64,000 nt of DNA from the NCBI GenBank assembly GCA_012845835.1, contig JABAKD010000007.1, positions 6,798,222 through 6,862,221 on the forward strand, given 5' to 3'. The stretch comes from Undaria pinnatifida. Its lineage: Eukaryota > Sar > Phaeophyceae > Laminariales > Alariaceae. The position numbers and the translations under genes were made by a program. The notes beneath the pieces were generated by a model. That model did no database searches, was not told where the DNA came from, and was given only the letters and a program-made list of their open reading frames with translations. Of the stretch, positions 22,706-32,600 are shown piece by piece. The stretch's first letter is position 1. Each line of letters opens with the position of its first letter.

Positions 22706-23319
22706 ATGTCGTTATGTTTTGCCCGCCACACAAACCGAACACCGAACACAGCAAGCAATACGTATCATACAATACGATCACCTACTACCTGTTGTTGATG
22801 TTTCTTTCGTTTCTAAGGGCACGTATTCACGTATTAACGAAGGACACTTCGAATCGAAATTATTACTTCTAATGAATCGAATTGAATTCGATTCGATTTG
22901 CTTGAAACGACGATTTTTTCCCTCCTATCGGAAAGCCACATATTGCGTAGTATGTTTTTTCCGATCGGAATAATAATGCAGATCTCGCGATCATATCTTC
23001 GAAGTCTTGAATTATTATCTGTGTTTTCGGTGGCTTTGCTTCTTTGTCGTGGCACTTACTTGGCTTCTTGAGCTAGTGGAAAAATTGGGCTCGCGACCTC
23101 CACTACGAATTCTTTTTAGGCGCCTCAGCCGGGGTACGCTTCATGGTATGATTTGCGTTACAGAAGGACAGTAGTAGTAGTAGTAGTAGACGTATGTGTT
23201 ATTTCCCATGAGTGCGTCAGTGTATGCAGTATGCCAATCGCAGTAATTGGAAATGCGTTGACAATTGTGTCTTTTTTTACCAGCCAATTTTTTTGTTGTT
23301 TTTCGCCCCTTTTGAGGCG

Positions 23320-23920
23320 GGTATTCCCCAGGGAATTACCCGTGCTCGGGACTTCTGTGAGTTCTGTACAACCCTACCCGTACCCGGAACGCCTGTGAGT
23401 TTTGTGCGTCATTGATACCCGTACCCGAACTTTGTATTTTCGTTCTGTCTGTAGGGTACACGCAAAAGCATACCCGGGGTATTTTCCCCGGGTATTACCA
23501 TACAAATAACTTCTGTAACTTCTGTAGGACACTTATGCCCGTACCCGGAACTTCTGGAAGTTCTGTGCGCCGGTGCCACAAAGACCCGGAGTACGGGTAC
23601 GGCATCTTTATACCTGCCCGGAACTTCAGGAAGTTCTGCACGCCCGTCCCACAATATACCGGGAAGTTATGGAAGTTTTGTAAGTCTTTCATACCCGTAC
23701 CCGGAACTTCTGGAAGTTCTGTAAGACTTTCATGCCTGTATCCGGAACTTCTGTGAGTTCTGTAAGACCCGTGCCACAATACCCGGGGTACGTGTACAGC
23801 ATGTTTTGCACCCGCGCCCGGAAATTCTGTGAGTTCTGTATGCCTGTGCCACACTACCCATAACTTATGAAAGTTCTGTAGCACTTCCATACCCGTACCC
23901 AAAACTCCTGGAAGAAGTCG
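23320..23920. repeat. GAACTTCTGGAAGTTCTG minisatellite, block 2
   Basis: The longest block, with at least ten palindromic cores and the spacers CATACCCGTACCCG and CACAATACCCGGGG. It encodes only repetitive frames on both strands. Confidence 0.8.
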
Positions 23921-23937
23921 CGTGCTACGATAGAAGA

Positions 23938-24182
23938 GGTGCACCACATTTTTTTTCTGAGGTTTCCTCAATTTTGGAGCTCAAAGGCATGTCTTAACCC
24001 AAACAACTGATTTTTGTGGGGAGAGATACAACTGCTGCTCTCGGATGAAAATCCCATGGCTTAGGTACACGACGAGAATCACGCGTAAAAAATAACCAAT
24101 ATTGTTCGACGGTTTTGGGGTTATTAAGGAGCACCCGTTATTCAGAAAACGTTTCAGACCGAAAAGTGATACCTCTATCGTT
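23938..24182. repeat. 0.24-kb dispersed repeat, copy 1
   Basis: Runs from GGTGCACCACATTTTTTTTC through CATGGCTTAGGTACACGACG to CACCTCTATCG-like DNA. A second copy in the same orientation lies at 27963-28196 with many substitutions and small gaps. Confidence 0.75.
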
Positions 24183-24317
24183 TTACGCGTCGGAAGTTCT
24201 GTAAGGCCCGCACACCCTTACCCGGAGTCCACAAACCCTACAGAACTTGAGCGTGCAAATAGGTATTCAGAGACAAGGAGTCCCTGGCGCGGGTGGCACA
24301 AACTGGGTAGTAAAATG

Positions 24318-24350
24318 GGGGTACCCGCCTACCGTAGGCTTGTGGTCCAA
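24318..24350. mobile_element. Solitary MITE end
   Basis: ATGGGGGTACCCGCCTACCGTAGGC matches one terminal repeat of the MITE-like family, but the rest of the element is not recognisable beside it. Confidence 0.5.
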
Positions 24351-24395
24351 AGCGCCTCTGGAGAACAGGAAACATGAAGCACGCTACACCGCGCG

Positions 24396-24508
24396 ATGAC
24401 GGCTACCGCAGAATTCTAGACCCGCGCCAGTAGATATTGTGTACAACCGTGATGACGGCCACCGCAGAATCCTAGAACTGCGCCAGTAGATGTTGTGTAC
24501 AACCCTTA
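24396..24508. repeat. 57-bp tandem pair
   Basis: Two adjacent units with GATGACGGC(T/C)ACCGCAGAAT, CTAGA, GCGCCAGTAGAT and TTGTGTACAACC. They differ at a handful of positions. Confidence 0.85.
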
Positions 24509-25080
24509 GGCAGGTGCAGTATCCTACGGATGCCCGCATCGTCCGTACCACCGTTTATCATATACGTTCCATTTTTCGGGGCGCTTTTTTAGCGTAGATG
24601 TGCATCCAACCCATGCTCTGAGATATCAACGCACAACCACGCCTCTCCTTCGAGCACGCAGTGATTGTCGATGGAAACCATTAATCGATGGCGGCCATGG
24701 ATGCTGTAGGCAACGGTTAGGAATGTACAGTATCGTACGGTCACCGGCATCGCAAGTAGTAGAGTCAAGACATTCTCGACTTTTTGCGGGTGCTTCGGCG
24801 CAAACGTGCGTCCAGAATATGCTCTGAGACATCATTGACTACACCATCACGCTTGCTTATGGCGCGAAGAGCGACGACCGACGGAAAACAATGCCCCCAC
24901 AGCGACGGTGGATGTTTTAGACCACCCTTAGACAGGCACAATAGCCTGCTGTCACCATTTTCGACAGTGGAAGCGTTCATTCTTGCCACGAAGGCGCCCC
25001 GCAAACGTGCCATGGTGCATCTACCAAGATTTGTTGTAACAGCCACGAGTGTTTCCCGAGCGTGAGGCGATAGCGGACAG
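24490..25080. repeat. Tandem repeat, about 225-bp unit
   Basis: Three degenerate units share CCTTAGGCAGGTGCAGTAT / GTTAGGAATGTACAGTATC / CCTTAGACAGGCACAATAG starts, then a TCGAC...GCG core, CATCCAACCCATGCTCTGAG / CGTCCAGAATATGCTCTGAG and CGACGACCGACGGA-like blocks. The third unit is incomplete. Confidence 0.7.
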
Positions 25081-25825
25081 AACTAGCGCACTCAAGGCGG
25101 CAGTAAATGCTGCCGACATCACTGGAGAAACTCCAGCATCCTAGGATCGCCGTGATCGCTCGTGATATGGTATGTATTTCTGGGGGCGCATTAGGTCAAA
25201 GTCCCCACGGGCCGTCATTCAGAGGAGTCCCCCCGCAGGTGTATTGAGCACTGCCGTTTTCCAATACTCGTACCCAAGGTTTGTCGAGTTTGCACCCCAT
25301 GCACTATTACGACAAGGAGACATGAACCTGTGTGCAAATCGTATTGGCAAGGAGTGGCCCGTGCCCAAACAAATGAACGCGGCAGGGAAAAATCTATGGG
25401 AAATCCAATGTTGGAGCAGTCTGGGGTGGATGTCGACACCTGGGAAATGCAGCGCTGGGCGGCCTCTCGATGGATCTAGTACATTCCTCATGTAAACACT
25501 TGCGAAGCCCTGTCGAACACGCCCTTATCTATGTCGCATCGTAGCCCTTGATGAGAAAATCTTGGCGCGCCACTTTCTTGGGGCGTCGCACATCACAATC
25601 AAACCACTTTCACCTTACAACATATTATACGCCCTAGGCTCGCTCGTAGCCGACGCACCGAAGGTAGTGTCTCGAGCGGGTAGGGCGGAAATGTCACAAA
25701 CGGAGGGGGGGATTTCATGCCACGAGGTGCCTCGGAACAAGCGAAGAACAACCGACGGCGCGATGCTGAACGAGACGATGGTGTCAGATGCCACGTAAAG
25801 GCTGAGAAAGGGTAGACCAATGCCA

Positions 25826-26086
25826 AGGTAGGAGGAGGGTACACCAATTTTCACTCGCGGGTTTGAGCGACTCGCACGAGTGACTCCGTTACCCAGGAAA
25901 AGATGGACTACTTGCGATTTATAGGGTGCAGTTGAAGTTACCATCCCGTTGGGAGTTCATATCGCTATCCTCTAAGCACCACGAAAGCCGAAGACGGCAA
26001 GGAACCGGGCCGTCACTCGCGCGAGTGCCCCGAGCCACTAGAAAGAAGGGCTCAAAAACGATTCCTCTGCAGTAGCTTTAGTCGGT
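25826..26086. mobile_element. MITE-like element, decayed copy
   Basis: The left end AAGGTAGGAGGAGGGTACAC is worn, but the inner parts ATTTTCACTCGCGGGTTTGA, GCGACTCGCACGAGTGACTC and TCACTCGCGCGAGTGCC match the family in order and spacing. The right end CTGCAGTAGCTTTAGTC is degenerate. Confidence 0.65.
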
Positions 26087-26189
26087 ATTGGTATATTATC
26101 ATTATCATCATGGGGAGTTATTGTTGGAGAGCTACAGAAGGTGCGAGGCTACAATCACCGAAGAACTGTTAAATGTTTGCACCAGATGG

Positions 26190-26360
26190 ATGAAGTAGTA
26201 TTGACAATAGTAGCAGAGGTAGTGGTAGTGGTAGCCGTTGTAATAACAGTAGTAGCAGTAGCGGTAGTAATAGTTGGAATGATGATACCAGTAGGCCCAG
26301 TTGACGTAGTAAGTAGAACAGCAGTAGTAGGAGCAGAAGTAGCAGTAGTCGCGATAGCGC
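26190..26360. repeat. GTA/GTAGCA triplet-rich tract
   Basis: Imperfect GTAGTAGCAGTAG-type triplets. The long open frames here are low complexity on both strands (Val-rich on the plus, Thr- or Leu-rich on the minus). Confidence 0.7.
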
Positions 26361-26469
26361 CATTAAAAGTCAATACTCCCACAGTAGGGGTTCAAAGCGA
26401 GACACCACAGACAGAGTGAGCAGACTCCGGTGTTGCCAACAGCGCACAAAGGCCTTCTCGTCGTGTTCG

Positions 26470-27605
26470 CGTTTTTGTTCAGAATCCATTGGTAATATCG
26501 TCAACCAACTTCAGGTTCCCACGGTTGGAAAAAAAAATGGAACCATATGTTTGCTGCCAATTACTAGGACTGCCTATGAAGCGAGCTCACTCGTTTTATA
26601 GTTCCCGAAATCCTCGACGAGATACCAGCGAGGAGCAGAAAACGTTGAGAGGATAGACACGATGCCCAGGACGCGCTCGTCGGCAACGCCGGACCGGGTG
26701 CCCACACCCGCTCCAACGCCCGCACCTGGCCCTGCACCCGGGGCGTCTGCAGCGCGTTCGCCGATTTCGTCCGCTTCACCGCTGCCTCCCCCGAACCCGC
26801 GGCGCGACACGGCGGTGCGCATAGCCCCATCGACTCCGCTGGGCCAACTCCCGTGTTTCACGGCGATTCTTGGGGCGCCCCCGACGCTAGATGTTACCGG
26901 GGTCTTCACTCGCGACAACATGAGTTGTGGGGAGGGATCCAGGCTGGAACTCGTCCTACGACTCCAACCGATCCTCACGAAGTTTGCGCCGATTCCGGGA
27001 TCGGAAATGTTTTTGACGGTGTGCGAGGAGGCCGAGGTCGCGGAAGATTTTGCTGCATGCTCGCCGAAGTTCTATTTTATGTAATGTAAGTTTGGGTGGG
27101 TTGACGTAAATTGGCTTCAGGCTGGTGGTCAGAAAAGAGAGTAGTTCGGGTGGGACCACCGGCGGGAGCAGGAGGCCTCATCCAATCCGATACTTGAATG
27201 AAATGATCGGTAACAGAGTTGAAGAATACCGCAGTAATATCGTTAATCAACTTCAGGTTCCCACGGTTGGCACAAAAATTGGAACCATATGTTTGGTACC
27301 AATTACTAGGACTGTCTATGAAGCGAGCTCACTCATGTTATAGTCCCCGAAATCCTCGACGAGAGAGCAGCGAGGAGCGGAAAAGTCGAGACCATCATAC
27401 CCACCCTACACTGGGTGTTCTTTCAACAGTTGTGTTCATTTTCCTCAGGAAATACTGCTGCGCTGAACTTCGACCGAAAGCACCCTCAGCGCGGGTGGTG
27501 TACCCACAGGTGAGGACCTTCTGCGGGAGCAGGAGGCCTCATCCAATCCAATACTTAAATGAAATGATCGGTAACAGAGTTAAAAAATACCGCAGTAACA
27601 TGCCG
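26470..27605. repeat. Nested direct repeats around a GC-rich block
   Basis: A segment at 26490-26640 (TTCAGGTTCCCACGGTTGG to CCTCGACGAGA and GCGAGGAGC) recurs at 27245-27380. A second segment at 27165-27240 (GGGAGCAGGAGGCCTCATCC to AATACCGCAGTAA) recurs at 27525-27600. The pattern suggests two rounds of local duplication. Confidence 0.75.
26662..27084 (+). CDS. Hypothetical open frame, 140 codons, GC-rich
   Basis: Not recognised. The frame lies inside intron 5 on the opposite strand to the beta-helix gene. The first 55 codons are Pro/Ala/Ser-rich (TPAPTPAPGPAPGAS), the rest is of normal complexity, and the frame ends with FAACSPKFYFM. The block is clearly richer in G and C than its flanks and is bordered by direct repeats, which could mean a captured exon or gene fragment. 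An overlapping open frame on the other strand reduces confidence. No domain, signal peptide or membrane segment is evident. Confidence 0.25.
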   Translation: MPRTRSSATPDRVPTPAPTPAPGPAPGASAARSPISSASPLPPPNPRRDTAVRIAPSTPLGQLPCFTAILGAPPTLDVTGVFTRDNMSCGEGSRLELVLRLQPILTKFAPIPGSEMFLTVCEEAEVAEDFAACSPKFYFM

Positions 27606-27962
27606 ACGGCTTTGTTAGAGATTTTACATACATCGGCTAGTAGAGTATTGGACTACAGAGTGTGTCCTGCGCTGAGGCGGGGTTTTGAGGTGTTATGCCT
27701 TATACTCTGGAGGAACTGCTATATTCTGGAGGATATGGCGTTCGCGTAGGGCATCCGTTTCATCGATGTTCTCTTATTCTGGTTCACCCCATGCCGTGGT
27801 TTCTAGCCCCTGCGGCTGACCTTCCGTTTCATGTTGTTGATGTAACTTTTTATCTTTGCATGAAAGGAGCCTGACATCACCTATTTTCGCCATGTTAAAT
27901 GTATGACGGAAAGTTTCCGGTTACCTTCAACGAAAATGCCATAAAAGACGCGTGCCACCGTA

Positions 27963-28196
27963 GGGGGTGCACCACTTTTTTTTCTGGGGTTCCTCACATT
28001 AGGAGCTTAAGACATGTCATTCTTGACCCAACAACTGATTTGTGTGAAAACCTCAACAGCTACGGATAAACCATCCCATGGCCTAGGTATATACAACGAG
28101 AATCACGCCAAAAAAAATTAACAAAGCCCGACAAATTTGGATCAAGGAGCCCCGCCGTTCAGAAACGATTTGAGACGAAAATTGACACCTCTATCG
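27963..28196. repeat. 0.24-kb dispersed repeat, copy 2
   Basis: Second copy of the repeat at 23938-24182, same orientation, about 4 kb away within the same intron. Confidence 0.75.
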
Positions 28197-28333
28197 CAGC
28201 GGCATGCGTGAACAAATACTCACGTTATATAGCAAGGTCAACAGGAGGATAACACGCCGTGCGTCTGTCTGTCTGTCTTTCTGTATTGTGCCATGCGTTT
28301 GGGGTTAGCTTTTTTGTTAAAATTGAAAAAAAC

Positions 28334-28398
28334 GTCAGCTAGAGCTGTGGGTACGACCGATTGAACGGTTGAAACTCAACTTTGCAAGCTGCGTGGGA
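28334..28398 (-). repeat. AGCTTGCAAAGATGA dispersed element, variant
   Basis: On the minus strand: ACGCAGCTTGCAAAGTTGAG, a TTTCAACCGTTCAATCGGTC segment (itself a short inverted repeat) and CCACAGCTCTAGCTGAC. The copy at 54328-54386 has the same hairpin variant (ACCGCTCAGTCGGT). Confidence 0.65.
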
Positions 28399-28588
28399 GG
28401 TACATCTATGTTTCACTAATATACAGAAGTTGCACAAAAAATTAAAAAAATTAGGAAGAAAAAAAAAAAAAAAAAAACGGAAGATCGTTCGCGCGTACGC
28501 CGTGTTGTATATATTTCATCCTCGTTAAAGAATATAGGCCTGTGTATACTTGTACGGCTGTGCCGCTTTTTCTCGCACGTTTGCTCAC

Positions 28589-28666
28589 CTCCGTCCTGTC
28601 CTGCCGAGTTGTTGGTGAACACAGCGCCGTCGATGTCGAGATTGGCTTCGTTTGCAAAGATGGCAC
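28589..28666 (-). CDS. Beta-helix (Pmp-like) gene, exon 5, one rung
   Basis: A 78-bp phase 1 exon between GCCTTCCAG and the strong donor GGAG before GTGAGC. It encodes AIFANEANLDIDGA followed by VFTNNSAGQDGG, a textbook rung: entry AIF, L-D-I-D alternation, turn F-T-N-N-S-A, exit Gly-Gly. The alternating Asp residues would face outward. It joins in frame to exons 4 and 6. A poly-A/T run of about 18 lies just downstream in intron 5 (28458-28477). Confidence 0.92.
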
Positions 28667-29550
28667 CTGGAAGGCGCAACAACGAAAGCTCCTTACGATT
28701 GATTGCTGAATGAAACAGGTGGAATGACGCGTCTTACGATAGAGGCAGCACACACAACTGAACTGCTTAACGTTCTGAATGCGTAAGCTCCTTATTAACC
28801 CAAATTGTCCGAAGGAAAATGCCATTCACTCGTGTTATTGGCAGTATGTATGTACGTATTAAAACCTCAGGCCATGGGTCTGGTCATCAAGAGTTGAACT
28901 TTTCCAGTTTACAAAATGGTCAGGTTTTTGGTGAGGGAGAGAATGAATGGTCTTTTTACGTGGGTTTACTAAATGGCTTGCCTCTGCCGTGCCATGCGTG
29001 GAATGGACAACAACGCCACATCAACGCAGACGAAGCAGGGAATTGCTCATCAGCTCTTTGCCCGCCAAGAAATGAGATGAAGATATATCGTGTATGCCTG
29101 TCATCGCGAAGCATTGAACCTTGGACGATCAACAGACTAATCAGGCTTAAGCGATTGGTCCCTGACCACACGATCCTACCGCAGCTTCACGTAGATTGCC
29201 CAGAAGAGAAATGGGCACAACTGCACGCATCTGCTACGGAATCTCTGTTTTCCCCTCAAAGATTTTTTGCGGAGGCGATGTTATTTACTCTTCCCGAGAG
29301 GCAGCTTATCAGTCCCCGCCGCGTGCAGGGTTCTTCGAGGAAAGAGGGCTGCGTGCTATAAATCAAGGTATTAACCAATATAATGAGTAACCTGACTGAA
29401 GCATATCATGCTGCCCCTAGAGAAGCCAAGGTACTGCGAGGGTGATACGTTACCGATAAAGCGCGGATGTGGCCTGGTGGCAGCAACACTACGGAAACGT
29501 CCACCTAAACGCGGATCCAAACTGACTGGTTTGTCGGAAATCATACATAC
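28667..29550 (-). other. Intron 4 of the beta-helix gene
   Basis: A 0.88-kb intron. The opposite strand carries an open frame of 180 codons (28819-29361), given separately. No repeat is recognised. Confidence 0.65.
28819..29361 (+). CDS. Hypothetical open frame, 180 codons, antisense in intron 4
   Basis: Not recognised. This is the longest open frame in the window that is not made of tandem repeats. It starts MPFTRVIGSMYVRIKTSG, has normal amino-acid complexity, contains CPEEKWAQLHASATESLF and ends KEGCVL. It has no signal peptide, membrane helix or known motif that I can see. It lies wholly within intron 4 and antisense to the host gene. It may be a nested gene, a captured fragment, or an open frame kept by chance. 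Codon use was not measurable by eye. Confidence 0.25.
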   Translation: MPFTRVIGSMYVRIKTSGHGSGHQELNFSSLQNGQVFGEGENEWSFYVGLLNGLPLPCHAWNGQQRHINADEAGNCSSALCPPRNEMKIYRVCLSSRSIEPWTINRLIRLKRLVPDHTILPQLHVDCPEEKWAQLHASATESLFSPQRFFAEAMLFTLPERQLISPRRVQGSSRKEGCVL

Positions 29551-29631
29551 CTCCGACCCCGGTAGCTGTGTTGCCGGTGATCGTAGTGTTACCGCCGATA
29601 GTGACGTCACAACGAAACAGGATCATAGCAC
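29551..29631 (-). CDS. Beta-helix (Pmp-like) gene, exon 4, one rung
   Basis: An 81-bp phase 1 exon between TTTTCCACAG and GGAG before GTATGT, both good splice signals. It encodes AMILFRCDVTIGGN followed by TTITGNTATGVGG. The turn carries I-T-G-N-T-A in place of F-T-N-N-x-A, and the exit is V-G-G. A single cysteine sits in the strand; exon 3 also has one (F-C-N-N), so adjacent rungs could carry paired or stacked cysteines, though this is inference. Reads in frame with exons 3 and 5. Confidence 0.9.
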
Positions 29632-32600
29632 CTGTGGAAAAATCGAGATGAAGCGTAAGGTGGGTTATATTCGTTGATAAAAGACCACGTGGACCTACCC
29701 CGTCATTCCATGTGGCATAGTTTGTGTGGTGGCATCCGACCACCAACGCTGTCGGAGTGGTCCGCCATGAGCGAAGGCTGAAAACTACCCAAATGTTCAG
29801 CTTTTAGTGTTCGACTGGTTGGCAGCAACACAAATATGAGTCCCTAACAGCGTATTCGGTCCACGTACTTTCGAACCGTGGTTCGACGATTTTCCAGCGG
29901 TGTCTGAACACCCTTAAAAGGCTGGTCAACGCTGAACGCCCTCACTCAGTTGTCCCCGCGTCAAGCGTTGACGCAGTTTTTTCAAGTTAGACCCTAAAGA
30001 TGTGCACACGAGTTATTTCAGCCCCTCCCCAACCTCTCTCTGTGGAATTTATATATTTTCGCGAGTAGTACTTCGAAGCATGTGGTATTTTTTTTTGTGT
30101 TTTCGCATATGTTTCGACCTCATTAGACCGTCATATTACATTAGGGTTGCTCGGAGCTCGTTCTGACCATCTTCTAGCAGCGAAACACTAAGCACTTCAG
30201 GTACCGCTCCTGCCGGATTCCTTTGCACGAGTGTGCGCAATTGCAGGGTCAATCTCGGGAAAACATCGTGAGCGCTTGGGCTTTGCGCGGGAAAATATAT
30301 AGCTTGCTACATTTCCCAGCAATCACTAAGGGTCAGAATAGCATCTACTCTCATCATCGCCTCTTACCATAGACTATACAAGGACCCTGCTGAGTGTACT
30401 GTTCGGATATTTTGGGTAAATAAAGTTGCAAGACAAGCCTTGAAATACGTCCAAGCGAGAAAATATCTCAAACAAATGGTAATCCCATAATCATTTCTTG
30501 TAGCCAGACGAATCCGCCTTCGAAGTGAATGCGAATGTCGCACTGTTGTTGTCTTTAAACAGACCGCTACGAGAAGGGGGAGCACAATGATTGCATGAGT
30601 ATATTTGGGGGACATTTATCGGGCAAAATTTCCGTCCCCAGATGTGTAAGCTCTGGCAGAACATTGGCTTCGTCGAGGTTTTCACATTGAAATGCGTTTT
30701 AAAAACACTGTACAGAAGAAAGCTCATAATAAAAGCGGCTTCCTTCTCGCTTCTCCTCAATTTGACCAGTTCCTCCCAGCATTTTTTGGCAAAATGGTAG
30801 GTCAGGTATTGATCCTGGCGAATAAACCACAGCTTGTTTTTCATTCTCTTCGTGGTCCTTCTGCGGAAATCGGACTTACTTCCACACTTTTAAGTATAAC
30901 AGACGCCCGAGGCATCGGCTTATTACGAGAGAAAAAACAAGTTTACTCTAAGTTAAGGCAGCCGGCGCCAAGCAGACTAAGGTATATTGGCAGGAGGTTA
31001 AGCATTTTGTTTTCGAACATCTGGCAGAGACGTTTTGATTTAGAGTAGAATGTTGCACCCAAAATCGATTCATTGCTAAAATCAAGAAAGTTTGAAGGGT
31101 GTGCCGCAATTTCACATGCTATTTTTAGGTATTACAGTTCAAACGTCCATGCAGGTGCTGCGAAGCAGACCCTGAAAGGCCTGAACCTTTGCGCACGTGC
31201 TTTCCGGGCCCGTGCCGAAAATCTGCAGAGGGAGCGAGATGTTTCGTTTTTTTTCTTTGAGATTGTTGGTGTCCTGTAAAGCCCAAAAAAATAGAAGGAA
31301 AACAGAAAAAACGCAACGACCAAACACACTCTAACACGCAAAAACGACGTGACAGCCTCCATGAAAACCACTAGTCTATAGATCTAATACTGGTCAGTAT
31401 TGACCTTGTTGAAGCCCTGTGTGGGTCGTTCGGACACCTTTTCACCTCCAGCGGCAGTGCTTCGTTGTTCATTGGCGCCACTAAGATACTACCTGTGAAT
31501 ACGTAACATTCGTGAACACATCATTAAGACGCCACCTGGCATCGCATGAGTGTCTCTTCAAGACGGGCGGACACTGCAAACCCATGCCCCCTGAGTACGT
31601 ACTTGACAGGTTAGCGAGGCATTAACAGGCAGGCAGCAGCTTACCTTTCAGCATTGTTGACAGGAAAAAACGCATTGATTGGCCTGAATACTCGGAAACC
31701 TCCATGTCGGGTAGTAAGTATTCTGCATCGGTTGTCTACACACGTAGTGGTCCACCCAACAAGTTGGAACATGGACCTTGCAGCCCACTCGCACCTGCCT
31801 GGTAGTTGATCTGTGGTTTCTACGCATGAGTGCACTAAGAATCGTATTCTACATGCAGATAAATATCATATGCGACGAACTCGTTCTGTTCGTTCTCGCC
31901 TGTGTATTGCATATTGAAGTTTTGTCTTGCTTGCCACGGTAAATACCAGGGCATATTAATTTTACGGGAACACCGCGGAAAGTCTTTCTGTAGGACAGAC
32001 TGTCGGCCAGTAAAACAGTCCGTAGAGAAACCTGACCGTACCATTGGTAAAAGTTAGCCGCACCTCGGTGGTTATCTTTGTTTTTTTCAATCCATGTATT
32101 TCACTTCGTCGCCTTCTCCAATTATCCTTGCGCTTTTCCTTGGTTTCGGCACATTGGCAGCAGGCGCCATTTCCCGAGCTACCTTCTTGCTTCTTCTCAT
32201 CAATCTTCACAAACAAGCACTCGGTGCCACCGCGCTGCAGCCATTAAGGCCGCTGGGCATCCCGAACCACCCTCCATCTTTTTGTTCGCTGTTCAACCTA
32301 AAATCTACATACATAGTCTACTTTGTTTGATGCAGCTTATTATCGCGTTGTTTGCTTAACGCGCTGCATTCCAACCCGTCTATAACTACCGGGTGCCTCC
32401 GAGGTAGCTGGCAGATAGATGGTGTTCACGCGTAGTTTCCATCAACGAAGGGCAGTTCGTCATGATTTTCGCATTGATTGATTGGTCATTCGGACGTTTT
32501 CAACGGGGAGGTTTTCACCTCGACACTGTGGGGTGCTGCAGCGTCAAAATTTTGAAGACACAAGTACGACAAAACACGGCCCCCAACGGAACTTTTGCAC

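Larger units (their letters stand above)
20164..28588 (-). other. Intron 5 of the beta-helix gene, largest intron
   Basis: An 8.4-kb intron, the longest of the gene. It carries a MITE-like element at each of two places, a relic rung exon, the GAACTTCTGGAAGTTCTG minisatellite, tandem blocks at 24.4-25.1 kb, a GC-rich open frame at 26.66-27.08 kb between direct repeats, and a pair of 0.24-kb dispersed repeats. It is long enough to hide a missed rung exon; I looked for the donor and acceptor pattern and found none intact. Confidence 0.55.

Noticed and set aside
22195..23920. CRISPR-like array of repeats and spacers
   Set aside because: Repeat and spacer lengths vary, spacers are related to one another, and the context is a eukaryotic intron.
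25385..25445. CCCAG before GTGTCGACATC resembling a rung acceptor
   Set aside because: The translation (V-D-I-H-P-R-L-L-Q-H-W) has no rung features.
30490..30570. Frame with G-L-F-K-D-N-N-S-A on the minus strand, intron 3
   Set aside because: The turn matches, but there is no Gly-Gly exit or donor, and the frame runs to a stop.
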